This document shows, piece after piece, positions 1 through 10,635 of a stretch of 64,000 nt of DNA. The DNA is from Bacillus alkalicellulosilyticus (GTDB lineage: Bacteria; Bacillota; Bacilli; Bacillales; Bacillaceae_F). Both the position numbers and the translations under genes were made by a program. Under the pieces are notes generated by a model, which was not told where the DNA came from, ran no database searches, and worked only from the letters and a program-made list of their open reading frames with translations. Position 1 is the stretch's first letter. Every line of letters begins with the position of its first letter. The stretch spans positions 1,113,210-1,177,209 of the forward strand of contig NZ_KV917381.1 of the NCBI RefSeq assembly GCF_002019795.1. The letters are read 5' to 3'.

Positions 1-5
1 CTTTT

Positions 6-749
6 TTGAAATCAAATCAATATATTGTGGAATATGAATTAATAACAGAAGATGACACACTCAATACCAACCAGATGTCTGTAAGGATGAAAGATGAATT
101 TGCCGATTTAAGTATTAGCGAACAATATTTATTTTTGGTCGATTTCTATGAAACTTTCAATGTCAAATTTGGTGAATTGCTTCCGAATGACTGGGATTTT
201 CTTAACAGACTTAGTGTGTTTGTAGAAGACAACGAAATTCCAACGTATTGTGTGACATTGAGGACTTTTGAAGTCGTATCATACAATATAGGGATTGATC
301 GGGAAGTAGGAGAGATGGCTGGTGACCATTTATTAGATATATTGGACCACCTCGATAAATCAGAAGTCTTATCAGGAAAAGAGGGGAATCAAGAGGATTC
401 CTCCCCTACCATTTTTTCTGCTTCCGGCGAGCTCATACGGGAAAGTGAGTCTTGGCCTGGTGGAATGCCCTTTGCCGAGACATCAACAAACAGTAATACA
501 AATGACTCTGAAACGTATATTGATGAAATGACTGGTAACGATTGGGTGTTGTTAACAGAAAATCAAAAATTCCATGGAGTTTCAAATGCGCTATATCACT
601 TGGACATGAATGGATATACTATCGAAGAAAGTGAATACTTTTTTATAGAAGCATTGGATGCCTTTTATACAAGCGCTCCAATGATGGATGTTCCTGTTAG
701 TGAGGCGTTACCTTCAATTGGTGTGATGGCTAATGCGATTAGGAAGTAA
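6..749 (+). CDS. Hypothetical protein, possibly cut at the window edge
   Basis: I do not recognise this protein. The frame is open from the window edge; the first usable codon is a TTG at position 6 with no visible ribosome site, so the true start may lie upstream. The 247 residues are acidic and look soluble, with no signal peptide or membrane segment. An N-terminal region (about 1-120) of mixed helix/strand character is followed by a Ser/Thr/Asn-rich, low-complexity linker (about 120-175) and a C-terminal helical part (about 180-247). The next gene is 265 bases away on the same strand, so nothing ties it to an operon. The coding frame is convincing; the function is unknown. Confidence 0.6.
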   Translation: MKSNQYIVEYELITEDDTLNTNQMSVRMKDEFADLSISEQYLFLVDFYETFNVKFGELLPNDWDFLNRLSVFVEDNEIPTYCVTLRTFEVVSYNIGIDREVGEMAGDHLLDILDHLDKSEVLSGKEGNQEDSSPTIFSASGELIRESESWPGGMPFAETSTNSNTNDSETYIDEMTGNDWVLLTENQKFHGVSNALYHLDMNGYTIEESEYFFIEALDAFYTSAPMMDVPVSEALPSIGVMANAIRK

Positions 750-1014
750 GAGGAGTACCTAAAAAACTTCGGTTAGTGCAACTAGTGATCATAGTGCTTC
801 TGTGTCCGATGGAGAACAGAAGTCGGTCATTTTAATTACTACCACGAATCTATTCCTTCCTGTAGATATTTTAAGATTTCACCTATAAAGGCTTTTCATT
901 ACATCGATATTTTGCAAAAAACCTTCATTTCAGACAATTACTTTATAGTGTAAAGTTATACCGATATGGTATGATTAATATATATACCCTTACTTTATCT
1001 TAGATGGAGGAATT

Positions 1015-1749
1015 ATGGATAAAATCGCAATTATTTCCGATATTCATGGTAATATTCCGGCTCTAGAGGCAGTAGTTACTGATATTAAAGAACGAAACAT
1101 ACAAACCATTTTTTGTCTTGGTGATATGGTTGGCAAAGGTCCACATTCGGAATTGGCCGTAGATTTTGTCAAAGCAACATGTGAAGTTGTCATACAAGGA
1201 AATTGGGACCAATTAATGCCTCAAAAACAAAAAGAAAAAGAGTTTGTTTGGCATCAAAAAAGGTTGGGTCTGCAAAGATTAAATTATTTAGCAAACTTAC
1301 CTTTTTACCATGATTTTTATATGAGTGGTAAGTTGATTCGCCTTGTACATGCCTCTCCACAAAGTGTCCATCATAGGGTACAACCATGGGACTCATTAGA
1401 AAAGAAATTAGCGATGTTTGAAAGTACCGAGAATACAGATTATACATATCAAATGCCTGATATCGTTGGATATGGTGATATTCATAATGCCTTTATTCAA
1501 CACATTGAAAAGAAAACGTTATTTAATAGTGGAAGTGTGGGTAATCCACTTGATGTTCCACAAGCTTCATATGTTATTTTAGAAGGACGATATCAGTCGG
1601 AAACGGAAGCACCAATTTCCATACAATTTACACGAGTTCCCTATGATGTTGACCTTGCGATACAAAACGCAATCGATGAAAAAATGCCGAAGTTACAAGA
1701 ATACATTGACGAGCTTCGAACGGGTATTTATCGGGGATTAAAAAATTAA
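1015..1749 (+). CDS. Calcineurin-like metallophosphoesterase
   Basis: This is a cytoplasmic phosphoesterase of the binuclear-metal calcineurin-like superfamily, YfcE/MJ0936-like in size (244 aa). The metal ligands are in the usual order: D9-x-H11 (SDIHGN), D37 (LGDMVGKG), N63 (QGNWDQ), an LVHASP histidine near 113, and a C-terminal GDIHNAF that corresponds to the family's final GHTH motif with D in place of T. The start is an ATG preceded by TGGAGGAAT. It lies 18 bases before the PAP2 phosphatase gene, so the two are probably co-transcribed. The substrate cannot be read from the sequence; relatives act on phosphodiesters or nucleotides such as diadenosine tetraphosphate. Confidence 0.85.
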   Translation: MDKIAIISDIHGNIPALEAVVTDIKERNIQTIFCLGDMVGKGPHSELAVDFVKATCEVVIQGNWDQLMPQKQKEKEFVWHQKRLGLQRLNYLANLPFYHDFYMSGKLIRLVHASPQSVHHRVQPWDSLEKKLAMFESTENTDYTYQMPDIVGYGDIHNAFIQHIEKKTLFNSGSVGNPLDVPQASYVILEGRYQSETEAPISIQFTRVPYDVDLAIQNAIDEKMPKLQEYIDELRTGIYRGLKN

Positions 1750-1767
1750 TATCGTTTTGGAGGAAAT

Positions 1768-2676
1768 ATGAATCAAACAGACATTCTATCGGCTTTTACA
1801 AGTTGGCATAATCCATTTGCCAACTTCTTTGCTAGCATTTTTACTTTTATGGGGAATGAAGAATTTTATTTCTTAATCCTCCCATTGATTTATTGGTGTT
1901 TTTCAAAGCAAGTAGGCTTTCGCCTTTTTTATGTTTTCCTGCTATCAATGTATGTCAATTCTTTCTTGAAGATTCATTTTGCAGTAACGAGACCGATTGG
2001 AACAGATGGTATCACATCACTTTATGTATCATCGGCTGAGGTAGGAAGTCATTATCCGCATGATTCATTTCCTAGTGGCCATGCTCAAGGATCTGCTACA
2101 CTTTGGGGCTACTTAGCTTATGTTATTAAACGTCGTTCCTTTACTTATTTTGCTTTTGCTCTTATTTTATTAATCTCTGTTTCACGTTTATATACGGGGT
2201 TACATTGGCCAATTGATGTGGTTGTTGGGATTTTACTTGGATTAGGGCTTGTTCTTTTATCAATGCAACTTCAACAGTGGATGACAGCTACCACCATTAC
2301 AATGAAATGGATTATTGTGTTAGTCGCGCCAATCGTGTTGCTTATTCTCTTTCCACAAGACGAGGGAGTCAAGTACTCCGCTTTTTTGCTCGGAGCTGGA
2401 ATCGGTTACTTACTTGAGAAAAAGTATGTTAATATGTTGATTTCTAGAAGTGTCTGGAGAAAATCAGTAGCCTATATCATTGGTGTTGCTGTCTTATTTA
2501 CACTTCAAAGTGGATTAAAAGTTGTTTTTCCGGAGTTACTAGCGTTTGATTTTGTTCGATATGTACTTATAGGGATTTGGGGTTTAGTAGGAGCCCCTTA
2601 TGTATTTGTATTGTTACGTATTTATCGGAAAGAGAAAATAGAAGATGCCACGGGGAAGCCTCCATTTAGTGCATAA
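1768..2676 (+). CDS. PAP2-family membrane phosphatase
   Basis: This is a multi-pass membrane protein (302 aa) of the type 2 phosphatidic acid phosphatase superfamily. All three signature blocks are present: K68-x6-R75-P76 (KIHFAVTRP), P102-S-G-H105, and S139-R-x5-H146-x3-D150 (SRLYTGLHWPID). H105 is the expected general acid and H146 the nucleophile. It has about seven hydrophobic segments and an extended C-terminal membrane region beyond the core, more than in minimal BcrC-type enzymes. Likely substrates are lipid phosphates such as undecaprenyl pyrophosphate or phosphatidylglycerol phosphate, which motifs alone cannot decide. The ribosome site is TTGGAGGAAAT. It sits just after the phosphoesterase and ends at a strong hairpin. 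Confidence 0.88.
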   Translation: MNQTDILSAFTSWHNPFANFFASIFTFMGNEEFYFLILPLIYWCFSKQVGFRLFYVFLLSMYVNSFLKIHFAVTRPIGTDGITSLYVSSAEVGSHYPHDSFPSGHAQGSATLWGYLAYVIKRRSFTYFAFALILLISVSRLYTGLHWPIDVVVGILLGLGLVLLSMQLQQWMTATTITMKWIIVLVAPIVLLILFPQDEGVKYSAFLLGAGIGYLLEKKYVNMLISRSVWRKSVAYIIGVAVLFTLQSGLKVVFPELLAFDFVRYVLIGIWGLVGAPYVFVLLRIYRKEKIEDATGKPPFSA

Positions 2677-2684
2677 TATGAAGA

Positions 2685-2724
2685 GGGTGAGACAAAAGGT
2701 TGTATTTTACCTTTTGTCTCACCC
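2685..2724. terminator. Bidirectional hairpin terminator
   Basis: GGGTGAGACAAAAGGT pairs with ACCTTTTGTCTCACCC across an 8-base loop, followed by TTT on the plus side. It closes the phosphoesterase/PAP2 unit. Hairpins with nearly the same stem recur at 15672, 50196, 53565 and, in split form, at 21335, so this looks like a standard terminator design in this genome. Confidence 0.8.
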
Positions 2725-2838
2725 TTTAAGCAATATGTGAAACCGCCACTATCTTTATGTTGGGTCATTCAAAAAGAAGAACGCTTCGCTGTAGTCATAC
2801 TTTTTTTAAAAGAGGGCAGTGGCTTCGCACATTGCATC

Positions 2839-2882
2839 GAGGGCACTGTAAAAGTTTAAAACCGAACTTTTTCAGTGCCCTC
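2839..2882. repeat. GGGCACTG hairpin repeat, copy A
   Basis: GAGGGCACTGTAAAAGTT and AACTTTTTCAGTGCCCTC form a stem of about 17 pairs with one mismatch. The same hairpin, with the preceding GCACATTGC block, recurs at 21497 and 28085, and a degenerate form lies at 57051. It lies between the convergent PAP2 and neopullulanase genes and could stop transcription both ways. The 2725-2838 stretch before it holds no gene. Confidence 0.8.
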
Positions 2883-2899
2883 CGGCTTTGCTGGTTTTC

Positions 2900-4672
<1,773 letters not shown>

Positions 4673-4690
4673 TTAAAAGTATGTAAAACT

Positions 4691-4720
4691 AACATAGGTA
4701 AAATACATATCAGTTGTCAA
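4691..4720 (-). promoter_or_regulatory. Sigma-A-like promoter for the neopullulanase gene
   Basis: On the minus strand, TTGACA (4720-4715) and TATGTT (4696-4691) are separated by 18 bases. An operator half-site (TGCAAACGC) abuts the -35 box, so a repressor bound there could block polymerase. Confidence 0.6.
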
Positions 4721-4732
4721 GCGTTTGCACAA
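4719..4732. promoter_or_regulatory. Malto-operator / cre-like site (weak form)
   Basis: AAGCGTTTGCACAA, reverse TTGTGCAAACGCTT, matches the TGCAAACG half of the stronger operators at 4812, 6738 and 11889. It touches the -35 box of the neopullulanase promoter. LacI-type and CcpA sites resemble each other, so either or both regulators could use it. Confidence 0.55.
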
Positions 4733-4762
4733 AAAAATAAGGTAATATTTTGTAAAAACAAG

Positions 4763-4791
4763 TTGAAACTGGTCGTAACTAGAATTATAAT
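4763..4791 (+). promoter_or_regulatory. Sigma-A-like promoter for the chemoreceptor gene
   Basis: TTGAAA (4763-4768) and TATAAT (4786-4791) are exactly 17 bases apart. The strong operator at 4812-4827 falls about 20 bases after the -10 box, a normal place for a roadblock or promoter-proximal repressor. Confidence 0.65.
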
Positions 4792-4811
4792 GACTATAGC
4801 ACTACAATTAA

Positions 4812-4827
4812 GTGCAAACGATTGCGC
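4812..4827. promoter_or_regulatory. LacI-type malto-operator, strong form
   Basis: GTGCAAACGATTGCGC. The core GCAAACGATTGCGC is identical (reverse complement) to the sites before the binding-protein gene (6738) and nearly identical to that before the surface amylase (11889). It lies in the chemoreceptor leader, between promoter and ribosome site. The likely ligand is the LacI-family protein encoded at 10636-11664. Confidence 0.7.
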
Positions 4828-4847
4828 TATTTAAATGGGGGGATATG

Positions 4848-6626
4848 ATGAAGGTAGGAAGTAAGTTTAAGCGGGAAAACGTAAAGCGAAAAAAGAACCA
4901 GGCCAAAAAAACTATTACCGAGAATAGTAAGCGCTTTCTTTTGGTGCATAAGCTAATACTAGTTGTACTTGGTATCGTTAGTATTAGTATCATCTCAGGA
5001 ATGCTATTACTTTCGAGTAATCAGACTGTAAAACAAGAAGTGTATAGTATTAATGAGTTAACCGATGTAAAGGACAAGTATACTAGTGTAATTAATGGAA
5101 TAAACCAAATTGGTCTTTTTCAATATGACCTCCTTATCGATGGCTATTCAGAAACAAAAGCAAACCGACTTGGAAATGAAATAGAAAAAATAAACAATCA
5201 AGTTTTGGAGATAGATGAATTTATGAAAAGCGATAGTGAACTAGAAGCTTATTATAGTCATTTATCAGATGGGTTAGAACAATTTAATTACGTTTATGAA
5301 AATCTGCTGTCAGAACCTTTTGTAGGTGAGCGAGCAAATCGAATAAGGGTTGAAGCAGGCCAAAGAATAACTCGTGCTCTTCAAACTGTAGAAGCTGCTC
5401 ATTCAAGAATTCAACCATATTTTGACCGACATTTTGATGAGAACGTAACCGTTTTAAATGATACATTAAATGAAAGTAAGCAAACACTATTGGCGGCAAT
5501 CATCATTACAACTCTAGTTTCATTTAGTATCGTGTTTATCTTTGCAAGAAACTTAAACAAAGGAATAGCAGCTATTTCTCGTCGAATTGAAGCTTATCGC
5601 AAAGGAGACTTTACTTATGAAGCGACGATGAAACGAAAAGATGAAATTGGTGAGATTGACGCAGGCCTTGCAACGATGGCAGACCAATTAGCAAATGCCC
5701 TTAAGGCAAATATCGAATCGAGTAAGGAAATGTTAGAGGTTTCAATTGATGTTGGAAATCATACTCAATTAAATCAAAAAGCGTCTAATCAAATTGAACA
5801 ATTAGCCAATGTCTTTAAAACAGATGCTAGGCAACAATTGGATTATGCAACTTCGATTTCTGCAGTAACTGAACAAGCGTCTGTTAGTTCACAAGAAATA
5901 GAACAAGCTGCAAATTCAATTAGTAGAAAAATGGAAGAGATGAATCGTGAAGCGAATGGTGGAACTACGTATATGATAGAAATGAGCGAATCAATTACAA
6001 AGGCTGTTGCTGAAACAAACGAGCTCTCAAGAAATATAACTGAAATTGTTTCAAGCATGGATGAGATAACTAATTTTATGGGAGAGATTGAAACGATTAC
6101 AGGACAAACAAACCTGTTAGCTTTAAATGCTTCGATTGAGGCAGCAAGGGCTGGTACAGCAGGTAAAGGGTTTTCGGTAGTTGCAAATGAGATTCGTAAT
6201 TTATCAAATCAAACAAATGACTTTGCAGACCAAATTAAGAAAATTATAGAGAATACCCAAGGAAATACACTGCATTTTATGAAACAGTTTGAATCGTTTA
6301 AAAACGTTGTGCAAACGGTTGTCTCTACTTCGGATGATGTTGTTCATATTTTTAAAGAAATTAGCAGTAAAAATTCTGACTTAACAAACGAAAATATAGA
6401 GATTGCGGAAGCGATTCAAGACATTTCTGCAGGTCTGCAGGAAGTGGCTTCTTCAACCGAAGAGCTAGTGGAATCTGCATCAAAACTAGTTGGTAGTTCA
6501 GTGGAGATTACTAACTTCACAACGGAACAATCAAAGATTTCTAGCGAATTAGTAACGAATATGAAGAGACTAGAAAGAGTTGCTGATAAGGTAAAAGAAA
6601 GTACAGGTAATATCAAAATAAAATAA
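4848..6626 (+). CDS. Methyl-accepting chemotaxis protein
   Basis: It is a transmembrane chemoreceptor that would signal to CheA/CheW. From the chosen start (592 aa): a basic N-terminus, membrane segment 1 (about 32-56), a helical extracellular sensing region of about 155 residues (four-helix-bundle type), membrane segment 2 (about 214-234), a HAMP domain (about 235-288), and a signalling domain whose hairpin tip reads [20 protein letters not shown], close to the family consensus. The start is ATG 4848, or 4845, after a run of six G; an upstream in-frame GTG at 4812 lies inside the operator and is not used. It diverges from the neopullulanase gene under maltodextrin operators, so a starch-breakdown product is a plausible attractant, directly or through the binding protein. 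The ligand is inferred only. Confidence 0.9.
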   Translation: MKVGSKFKRENVKRKKNQAKKTITENSKRFLLVHKLILVVLGIVSISIISGMLLLSSNQTVKQEVYSINELTDVKDKYTSVINGINQIGLFQYDLLIDGYSETKANRLGNEIEKINNQVLEIDEFMKSDSELEAYYSHLSDGLEQFNYVYENLLSEPFVGERANRIRVEAGQRITRALQTVEAAHSRIQPYFDRHFDENVTVLNDTLNESKQTLLAAIIITTLVSFSIVFIFARNLNKGIAAISRRIEAYRKGDFTYEATMKRKDEIGEIDAGLATMADQLANALKANIESSKEMLEVSIDVGNHTQLNQKASNQIEQLANVFKTDARQQLDYATSISAVTEQASVSSQEIEQAANSISRKMEEMNREANGGTTYMIEMSESITKAVAETNELSRNITEIVSSMDEITNFMGEIETITGQTNLLALNASIEAARAGTAGKGFSVVANEIRNLSNQTNDFADQIKKIIENTQGNTLHFMKQFESFKNVVQTVVSTSDDVVHIFKEISSKNSDLTNENIEIAEAIQDISAGLQEVASSTEELVESASKLVGSSVEITNFTTEQSKISSELVTNMKRLERVADKVKESTGNIKIK

Positions 6627-6644
6627 AAAATATAGAAAAAAGCA

Positions 6645-6673
6645 TTGTGTTTTTAGTATATAGGCATTATAAT
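6645..6673 (+). promoter_or_regulatory. Sigma-A-like promoter for the maltodextrin importer
   Basis: TTGTGT (6645-6650) and TATAAT (6668-6673) are 17 bases apart. Operators at 6686 and 6738 follow. The leader to the first codon is about 170 bases. Confidence 0.6.
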
Positions 6674-6685
6674 AAGTACAAATGA

Positions 6686-6696
6686 TGCAAGCGATT
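6686..6696. promoter_or_regulatory. Malto-operator half-site (weak form)
   Basis: TGCAAGCGATT resembles the TGCAAACGATT half of the strong operators and lies just after the importer -10 box. It is 52 bases from the strong site at 6738, about five helical turns, which would allow two-site binding. Confidence 0.45.
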
Positions 6697-6737
6697 TCAT
6701 AGAGACTCTATCTAATCGCATTTTTTTAAAAGTTTAT

Positions 6738-6751
6738 GCGCAATCGTTTGC
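6738..6751. promoter_or_regulatory. LacI-type malto-operator, strong form
   Basis: GCGCAATCGTTTGC is the exact reverse complement of the core at 4814-4827. It lies in the leader of the binding-protein gene. Confidence 0.7.
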
Positions 6752-6855
6752 TCTAATGATAGAGTGATTGTACATAATGAATTGATATTCTCTCCGATGG
6801 GAATGAATATCATAGAAAATTGCATTATTAATAAAGATATTAGGGGGAAGAAAAC

Positions 6856-8145
6856 ATGTTTAGAAAATCATCATTATTAATGTTGATGCTACTACTAGCA
6901 ATTTCAATTATTGCTGCTTGTGGCGGAAATGACGGTGGAGAAGAAGCTCCAGCACCAGCTGAAACAGAAGACCAAGGTCAAGCAGAAGCTGAGGCAGAAG
7001 CTCCGGCAAAACCTGAATCATTAACAATTTGGGTAAATGACAATGAAGGACAATTAAGTGCAGTAAATCAAATTATTGAAAGTTATACAGCTGAAACAGG
7101 AATCGAAATTGAAGTTGTTCCAATGAACTTTGATGACCAAGTTGATAACCTTTCTCTAGATGGTCCGGCTGGTCAAGGTCCTGACGTGTTCATGCAAGCG
7201 CATGACCGAACTGGTGATATTCATTTACAAGGTTTAGCTGCAGAGCTAGATATTCCTGCTGATGTAGCTGGAACGTACTTCCAAAACGCATTTGAATCTT
7301 TCCAAGTTGAAGGCATTCAATACGGTGTACCAATTAAAGTAGAAACTTACGCTTTATATTATAATAAAGAGCATTTAGCTGAAGTTCCTGAAACAATGTC
7401 TGAATTAATGGAATTCGCAAAAGAATTTACAAGTGGTGACCAATATGGTTTCCTAGCAGACCCTGGTAACTTCTATTTCGTAAAACCATTCTTCACAGGT
7501 CCTGGTGGATACATTTTTGGTGGAGAGCCTGGTAACTTTGATTCTTCTGATGTAGGATTAGACAACGCTGGAGCAATTGAGGGTGGAGAGTTAATTCAAT
7601 CGTGGGTAACAGACGGTTTAATGCCAGCTGATATGAATCTTGATAATGCAGCAGCCATTTTTGAAGATGGAAGAGCAGCTACAATTCTAAATGGTCCTTG
7701 GGCACTTAACACATTTAGAGAAGCTTTAGGTGATAATTTAGGAGTTGCACCACTTCCATTATTTGATAACGGTCAAGTACCTGATACATTCTCAGGTAAC
7801 CATGGTTGGTTAGTATCTAACTTTTCTGAAAATACGTATTGGGCGACTGATTTCATCATCTTCTTAACAAACGAAGCAAATCAACAAACATGGTTTGAAG
7901 TTGCTGGTGAGATTCCTGCAAACCAAACAGTGGCTGAGTCTGATTTAGTTCAAGGTAATGAGCACATTGCTGGATTCGTTGAGCAGTTAGCTCATGCTGA
8001 GCCTATGCCAAACATTCCTGAAATGTCTCAAGTTTGGGCTCCAATGGCTGATGCACTTCAACTAATTTTACAAGGTGAAGATGTAACCGAAATTCTTGGT
8101 GAAGCAGTAGATGAAATTCATGAACAAATTGCTCTTCAGCAATAA
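6856..8145 (+). CDS. mdxE: Maltodextrin-binding lipoprotein of an ABC importer
   Basis: It captures extracellular malto-oligosaccharides and hands them to the permease pair encoded next. It has a 21-residue lipoprotein signal ending in IIAACGG (lipid-modified Cys about 22), an acidic Ala/Glu/Pro linker (about 25-56), then a type I extracellular solute-binding fold (about 57-429) starting LTIWVNDNEGQ, as in MalE relatives. The ATG follows TAGGGGGAAG. It is very acidic, as expected for a protein outside an alkaliphile or halotolerant cell (inference). It is the first gene of the importer operon and is followed by an internal hairpin that probably raises its level over the permeases. The maltodextrin assignment rests on family similarity plus the GH13 neighbours and shared operators. 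Confidence 0.9.
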   Translation: MFRKSSLLMLMLLLAISIIAACGGNDGGEEAPAPAETEDQGQAEAEAEAPAKPESLTIWVNDNEGQLSAVNQIIESYTAETGIEIEVVPMNFDDQVDNLSLDGPAGQGPDVFMQAHDRTGDIHLQGLAAELDIPADVAGTYFQNAFESFQVEGIQYGVPIKVETYALYYNKEHLAEVPETMSELMEFAKEFTSGDQYGFLADPGNFYFVKPFFTGPGGYIFGGEPGNFDSSDVGLDNAGAIEGGELIQSWVTDGLMPADMNLDNAAAIFEDGRAATILNGPWALNTFREALGDNLGVAPLPLFDNGQVPDTFSGNHGWLVSNFSENTYWATDFIIFLTNEANQQTWFEVAGEIPANQTVAESDLVQGNEHIAGFVEQLAHAEPMPNIPEMSQVWAPMADALQLILQGEDVTEILGEAVDEIHEQIALQQ

Positions 8146-8153
8146 TAAATAGT

Positions 8154-8185
8154 GTGGGAGGGAGTAGCTTCCCTTCCACCTTTTT
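8154..8185 (+). terminator. Intercistronic attenuating hairpin
   Basis: GTGGGAGGGA pairs with TCCCTTCCAC (one G-T pair) and is followed by TTTTT. Lying between the binding-protein and permease genes, it probably terminates part of the transcripts or protects the 3' end, giving excess binding protein. Confidence 0.7.
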
Positions 8186-8223
8186 GATTACTAAGATGAG
8201 CAATAGAAGAGGAGGGAGCTTAT

Positions 8224-9525
8224 ATGTCAAATTCAAAATCTGAAGAACGTTTACCGCATAAAAAAGGCGTTTTACTAGCTACCCTATTATCAGTTATTTT
8301 CCCTGGACTAGGGCAATTTAAGAATCGTAGATATATAAAAGGTGCTATATTTTTCTTGTTTTCCGCATCTTTTTTACTTGCTTTAATGGACTTTATTACA
8401 GATGGGTATTGGGGAATTGTCACGTTAGGCACAGATCCTGCGATTCATGATTCTAGGTTTTTATTAATTAATGGGATATTGGCTATCTTTTTAACCGTAC
8501 TATATTTATTCATATACGTATGGAATATTAAAGATGCACAGGCTGATGCTGAAAAGTTAGCAAAAGGGTGGAGAATTCCTTCAATTAAGGAATCATTTCA
8601 TAATTCGTATGATAAAGCCTTCCCATATTTTTTAGTACTTCCAGGGTTCTTTATGTTAATGTTAACGGTCGTCTTGCCGTTATTGTTCTTAGTATTTGTC
8701 GGGTTTACAAATTACAGTCGTTACAATGCACCACCAAGAAACTTACTTGACTGGGTCGGATTTGAAAACTTTGTACAGCTTATTACTGTCCCGATTTGGA
8801 GAGAGACGTTTATCTCGGTATTGTCATGGACATTGGTTTGGACATTTGTAGCAACAACGTTACAAATTGCATTAGCCTTATTTTTAGCAATCCTTGTAAA
8901 TGACAATCGTGTCCGTTTTAAACGATTAATTCGTACGGTTTTCATTTTACCGTGGGCCGTTCCAGGATTCGTTTCAATCCTTATATTTTCAGCATTGTTC
9001 CATGAAAGTTTCGGTGCGATTAACCGAGATATTATCCAGCCTATATTGGGAATGAACATCGCTTGGATGTCCGACCCTAACTGGACAAGGACAGCTATTA
9101 TTATGTTGCAAGTATGGCTAGGCTTTCCATATGTGTTTGCTTTATTTACAGGAGTATTGCAAAGTGTATCAAAAGATTGGTATGAAGCAGCTGAAATCGA
9201 TGGCGCCAATGGGTGGCAGAAATTCAGGACGATTACATTGCCGCACGTCTTATTTGCTACGGCACCATTACTCATTATGCAATATTCATTTAACTTTAAT
9301 AACTTTAATATCATTTATCTCTTCAATGAAGGTGGACCCGCGGTGCGTGGTCAAAATGCAGGTGGTACGGACATTCTCATTTCGTGGGTGTTTAGTTTAA
9401 CCTTCCAAAATCAACAATTCGGAATGGCAGCTGTTGTTTCGGTTATCATGGGGATATTTGTTGCAACCTTTGCATTCTTCCAATTCAGAAGGTCACGTTC
9501 ATTTAAAGAGGAGGGGAAAATATAA
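8224..9525 (+). CDS. mdxF: Maltodextrin ABC importer permease, MalF type
   Basis: It is one of two membrane subunits of the maltodextrin importer (433 aa). The N-terminal part (about 1-120) has two or three membrane segments and a soluble stretch, an extension found in MalF/MdxF but not in short permeases. The binding-protein-dependent transport domain follows (about 140-425), with the ATPase-contacting EAA loop YEAAEIDGANGWQKFRTITL near residues 320-340. The ribosome site is AGAGGAGGGAG before ATG. Its stop overlaps the start of the next permease by one base (TAATG), so the two are translationally coupled. No ATPase gene is in the operon; Bacillus importers of this kind use the shared ATPase MsmX encoded elsewhere. 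Confidence 0.9.
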   Translation: MSNSKSEERLPHKKGVLLATLLSVIFPGLGQFKNRRYIKGAIFFLFSASFLLALMDFITDGYWGIVTLGTDPAIHDSRFLLINGILAIFLTVLYLFIYVWNIKDAQADAEKLAKGWRIPSIKESFHNSYDKAFPYFLVLPGFFMLMLTVVLPLLFLVFVGFTNYSRYNAPPRNLLDWVGFENFVQLITVPIWRETFISVLSWTLVWTFVATTLQIALALFLAILVNDNRVRFKRLIRTVFILPWAVPGFVSILIFSALFHESFGAINRDIIQPILGMNIAWMSDPNWTRTAIIMLQVWLGFPYVFALFTGVLQSVSKDWYEAAEIDGANGWQKFRTITLPHVLFATAPLLIMQYSFNFNNFNIIYLFNEGGPAVRGQNAGGTDILISWVFSLTFQNQQFGMAAVVSVIMGIFVATFAFFQFRRSRSFKEEGKI

Positions 9526-10367
9526 TGAGCAGAAAAACGAAATCAATGCTTCAAGTTACAGGCATCTATGCTGTCATTTTATTTATGTTCGCTGTCATTT
9601 TATATCCAATTGCATGGACTTTAGGAGCGTCATTTAACCCTTCTCCTAGTTTAGTAACAGCATCATTAATTCCAAACAATGCCTCTTTAATTCATTACGA
9701 GTGGCTCTTTACTAGTGAAAATAGTCGCTATGTAACATGGTATTGGAACACAATTAAAGTGGCTACTGCCAATGCAGTAATCTCAACGTTTCTAATTTCA
9801 CTAGTTGCCTATGCATTTTCTCGTTACCGATTTGTTGGTAGAAAAAACGGAATGTATATGTTCCTGTTATTGCAGATGTTCCCAGCGATTATGGGAATGG
9901 TTGCTCTTTATATTATGTTAAGTGTATTTGGTCTCCTAAATAGCCTTGTAGGTTTAACACTTATTTATATCGGTACAGCGATTCCGTTAAATGCATTCTT
10001 AGTCAAAGGTTATTTTGATACGATCCCACGAGAACTTGATGAGTCAGCTAAATTAGATGGAGCCGGTCATTTCCGAATTTTCTTTACAATTATGATTCCA
10101 TTAGCGAAACCAATTATAGCCGTTGTTGCATTATTTAATTTTATGGGTCCTTTCATGGACTTTATTTTACCAAGAATTTTGCTACGTACACCTGATAATT
10201 TCACATTAGCATTAGGGTTATATAATTTAGTAAATGATAGCTATGCATCTGACTTTAGCCGTTTTGCAGCCGGTTCGATTCTTGTTGCAATACCAATTGC
10301 AGCTGTATTCTTATTCTTACAACGTTATTTAATATCTGGACTTTCTTCAGGAGCTACGAAGGGATAA
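9525..10367 (+). CDS. mdxG: Maltodextrin ABC importer permease, MalG type
   Basis: It is the second membrane subunit (280 aa), with six predicted membrane segments. The EAA-type loop is ELDESAKLDGAGHFRIFFTI near residues 166-185. Length and layout match MalG/MdxG. It starts on the ATG overlapping the mdxF stop, with GAGGGGAAA as ribosome site. No typical terminator follows directly; an inverted repeat without a T-run lies 80 bases downstream, and the LacI-type regulator gene starts 268 bases later, so read-through is possible. Confidence 0.9.
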   Translation: MSRKTKSMLQVTGIYAVILFMFAVILYPIAWTLGASFNPSPSLVTASLIPNNASLIHYEWLFTSENSRYVTWYWNTIKVATANAVISTFLISLVAYAFSRYRFVGRKNGMYMFLLLQMFPAIMGMVALYIMLSVFGLLNSLVGLTLIYIGTAIPLNAFLVKGYFDTIPRELDESAKLDGAGHFRIFFTIMIPLAKPIIAVVALFNFMGPFMDFILPRILLRTPDNFTLALGLYNLVNDSYASDFSRFAAGSILVAIPIAAVFLFLQRYLISGLSSGATKG

Positions 10368-10445
10368 TTCATTTTTCCTTTCGTTCCTGAGGGGGGAGAT
10401 GCCTTATTATGGAATCCAAACTCCTACTCTTAGGTTTGAAAGTTT

Positions 10446-10477
10446 CATTCACAAGAGCAATAAACGTATTGTGAATG
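10446..10477. other. Inverted repeat between importer and regulator genes
   Basis: CATTCACAA and TTGTGAATG are 14 bases apart with no T-run after them. It could be an mRNA-stabilising hairpin or a binding site. The rest of the 10368-10635 gap shows no gene. Confidence 0.35.
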
Positions 10478-10635
10478 TTATAAATAGATGGACATTACTT
10501 CCCTTATAAAGATAGGTTATAAAGAATGAATAGTTGGTCGATAATTGTAGTAAAATAAATAATTGTGTATATCTTGCATTAGAGATAAAATAAGGATAGT
10601 AAATAATTACTATTTAATGTGTGGAGGGGATACCG

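Noticed and set aside
4812-4847. Upstream GTG start for the chemoreceptor
   Set aside because: It lies inside the strong operator and lacks a ribosome site, while ATG 4845/4848 follows a run of six G.
8721-9314. 197-codon minus-strand frame opposite mdxF
   Set aside because: It lies wholly opposite a well-supported permease gene and has no ribosome site or family features; it is a shadow of membrane-protein codons.
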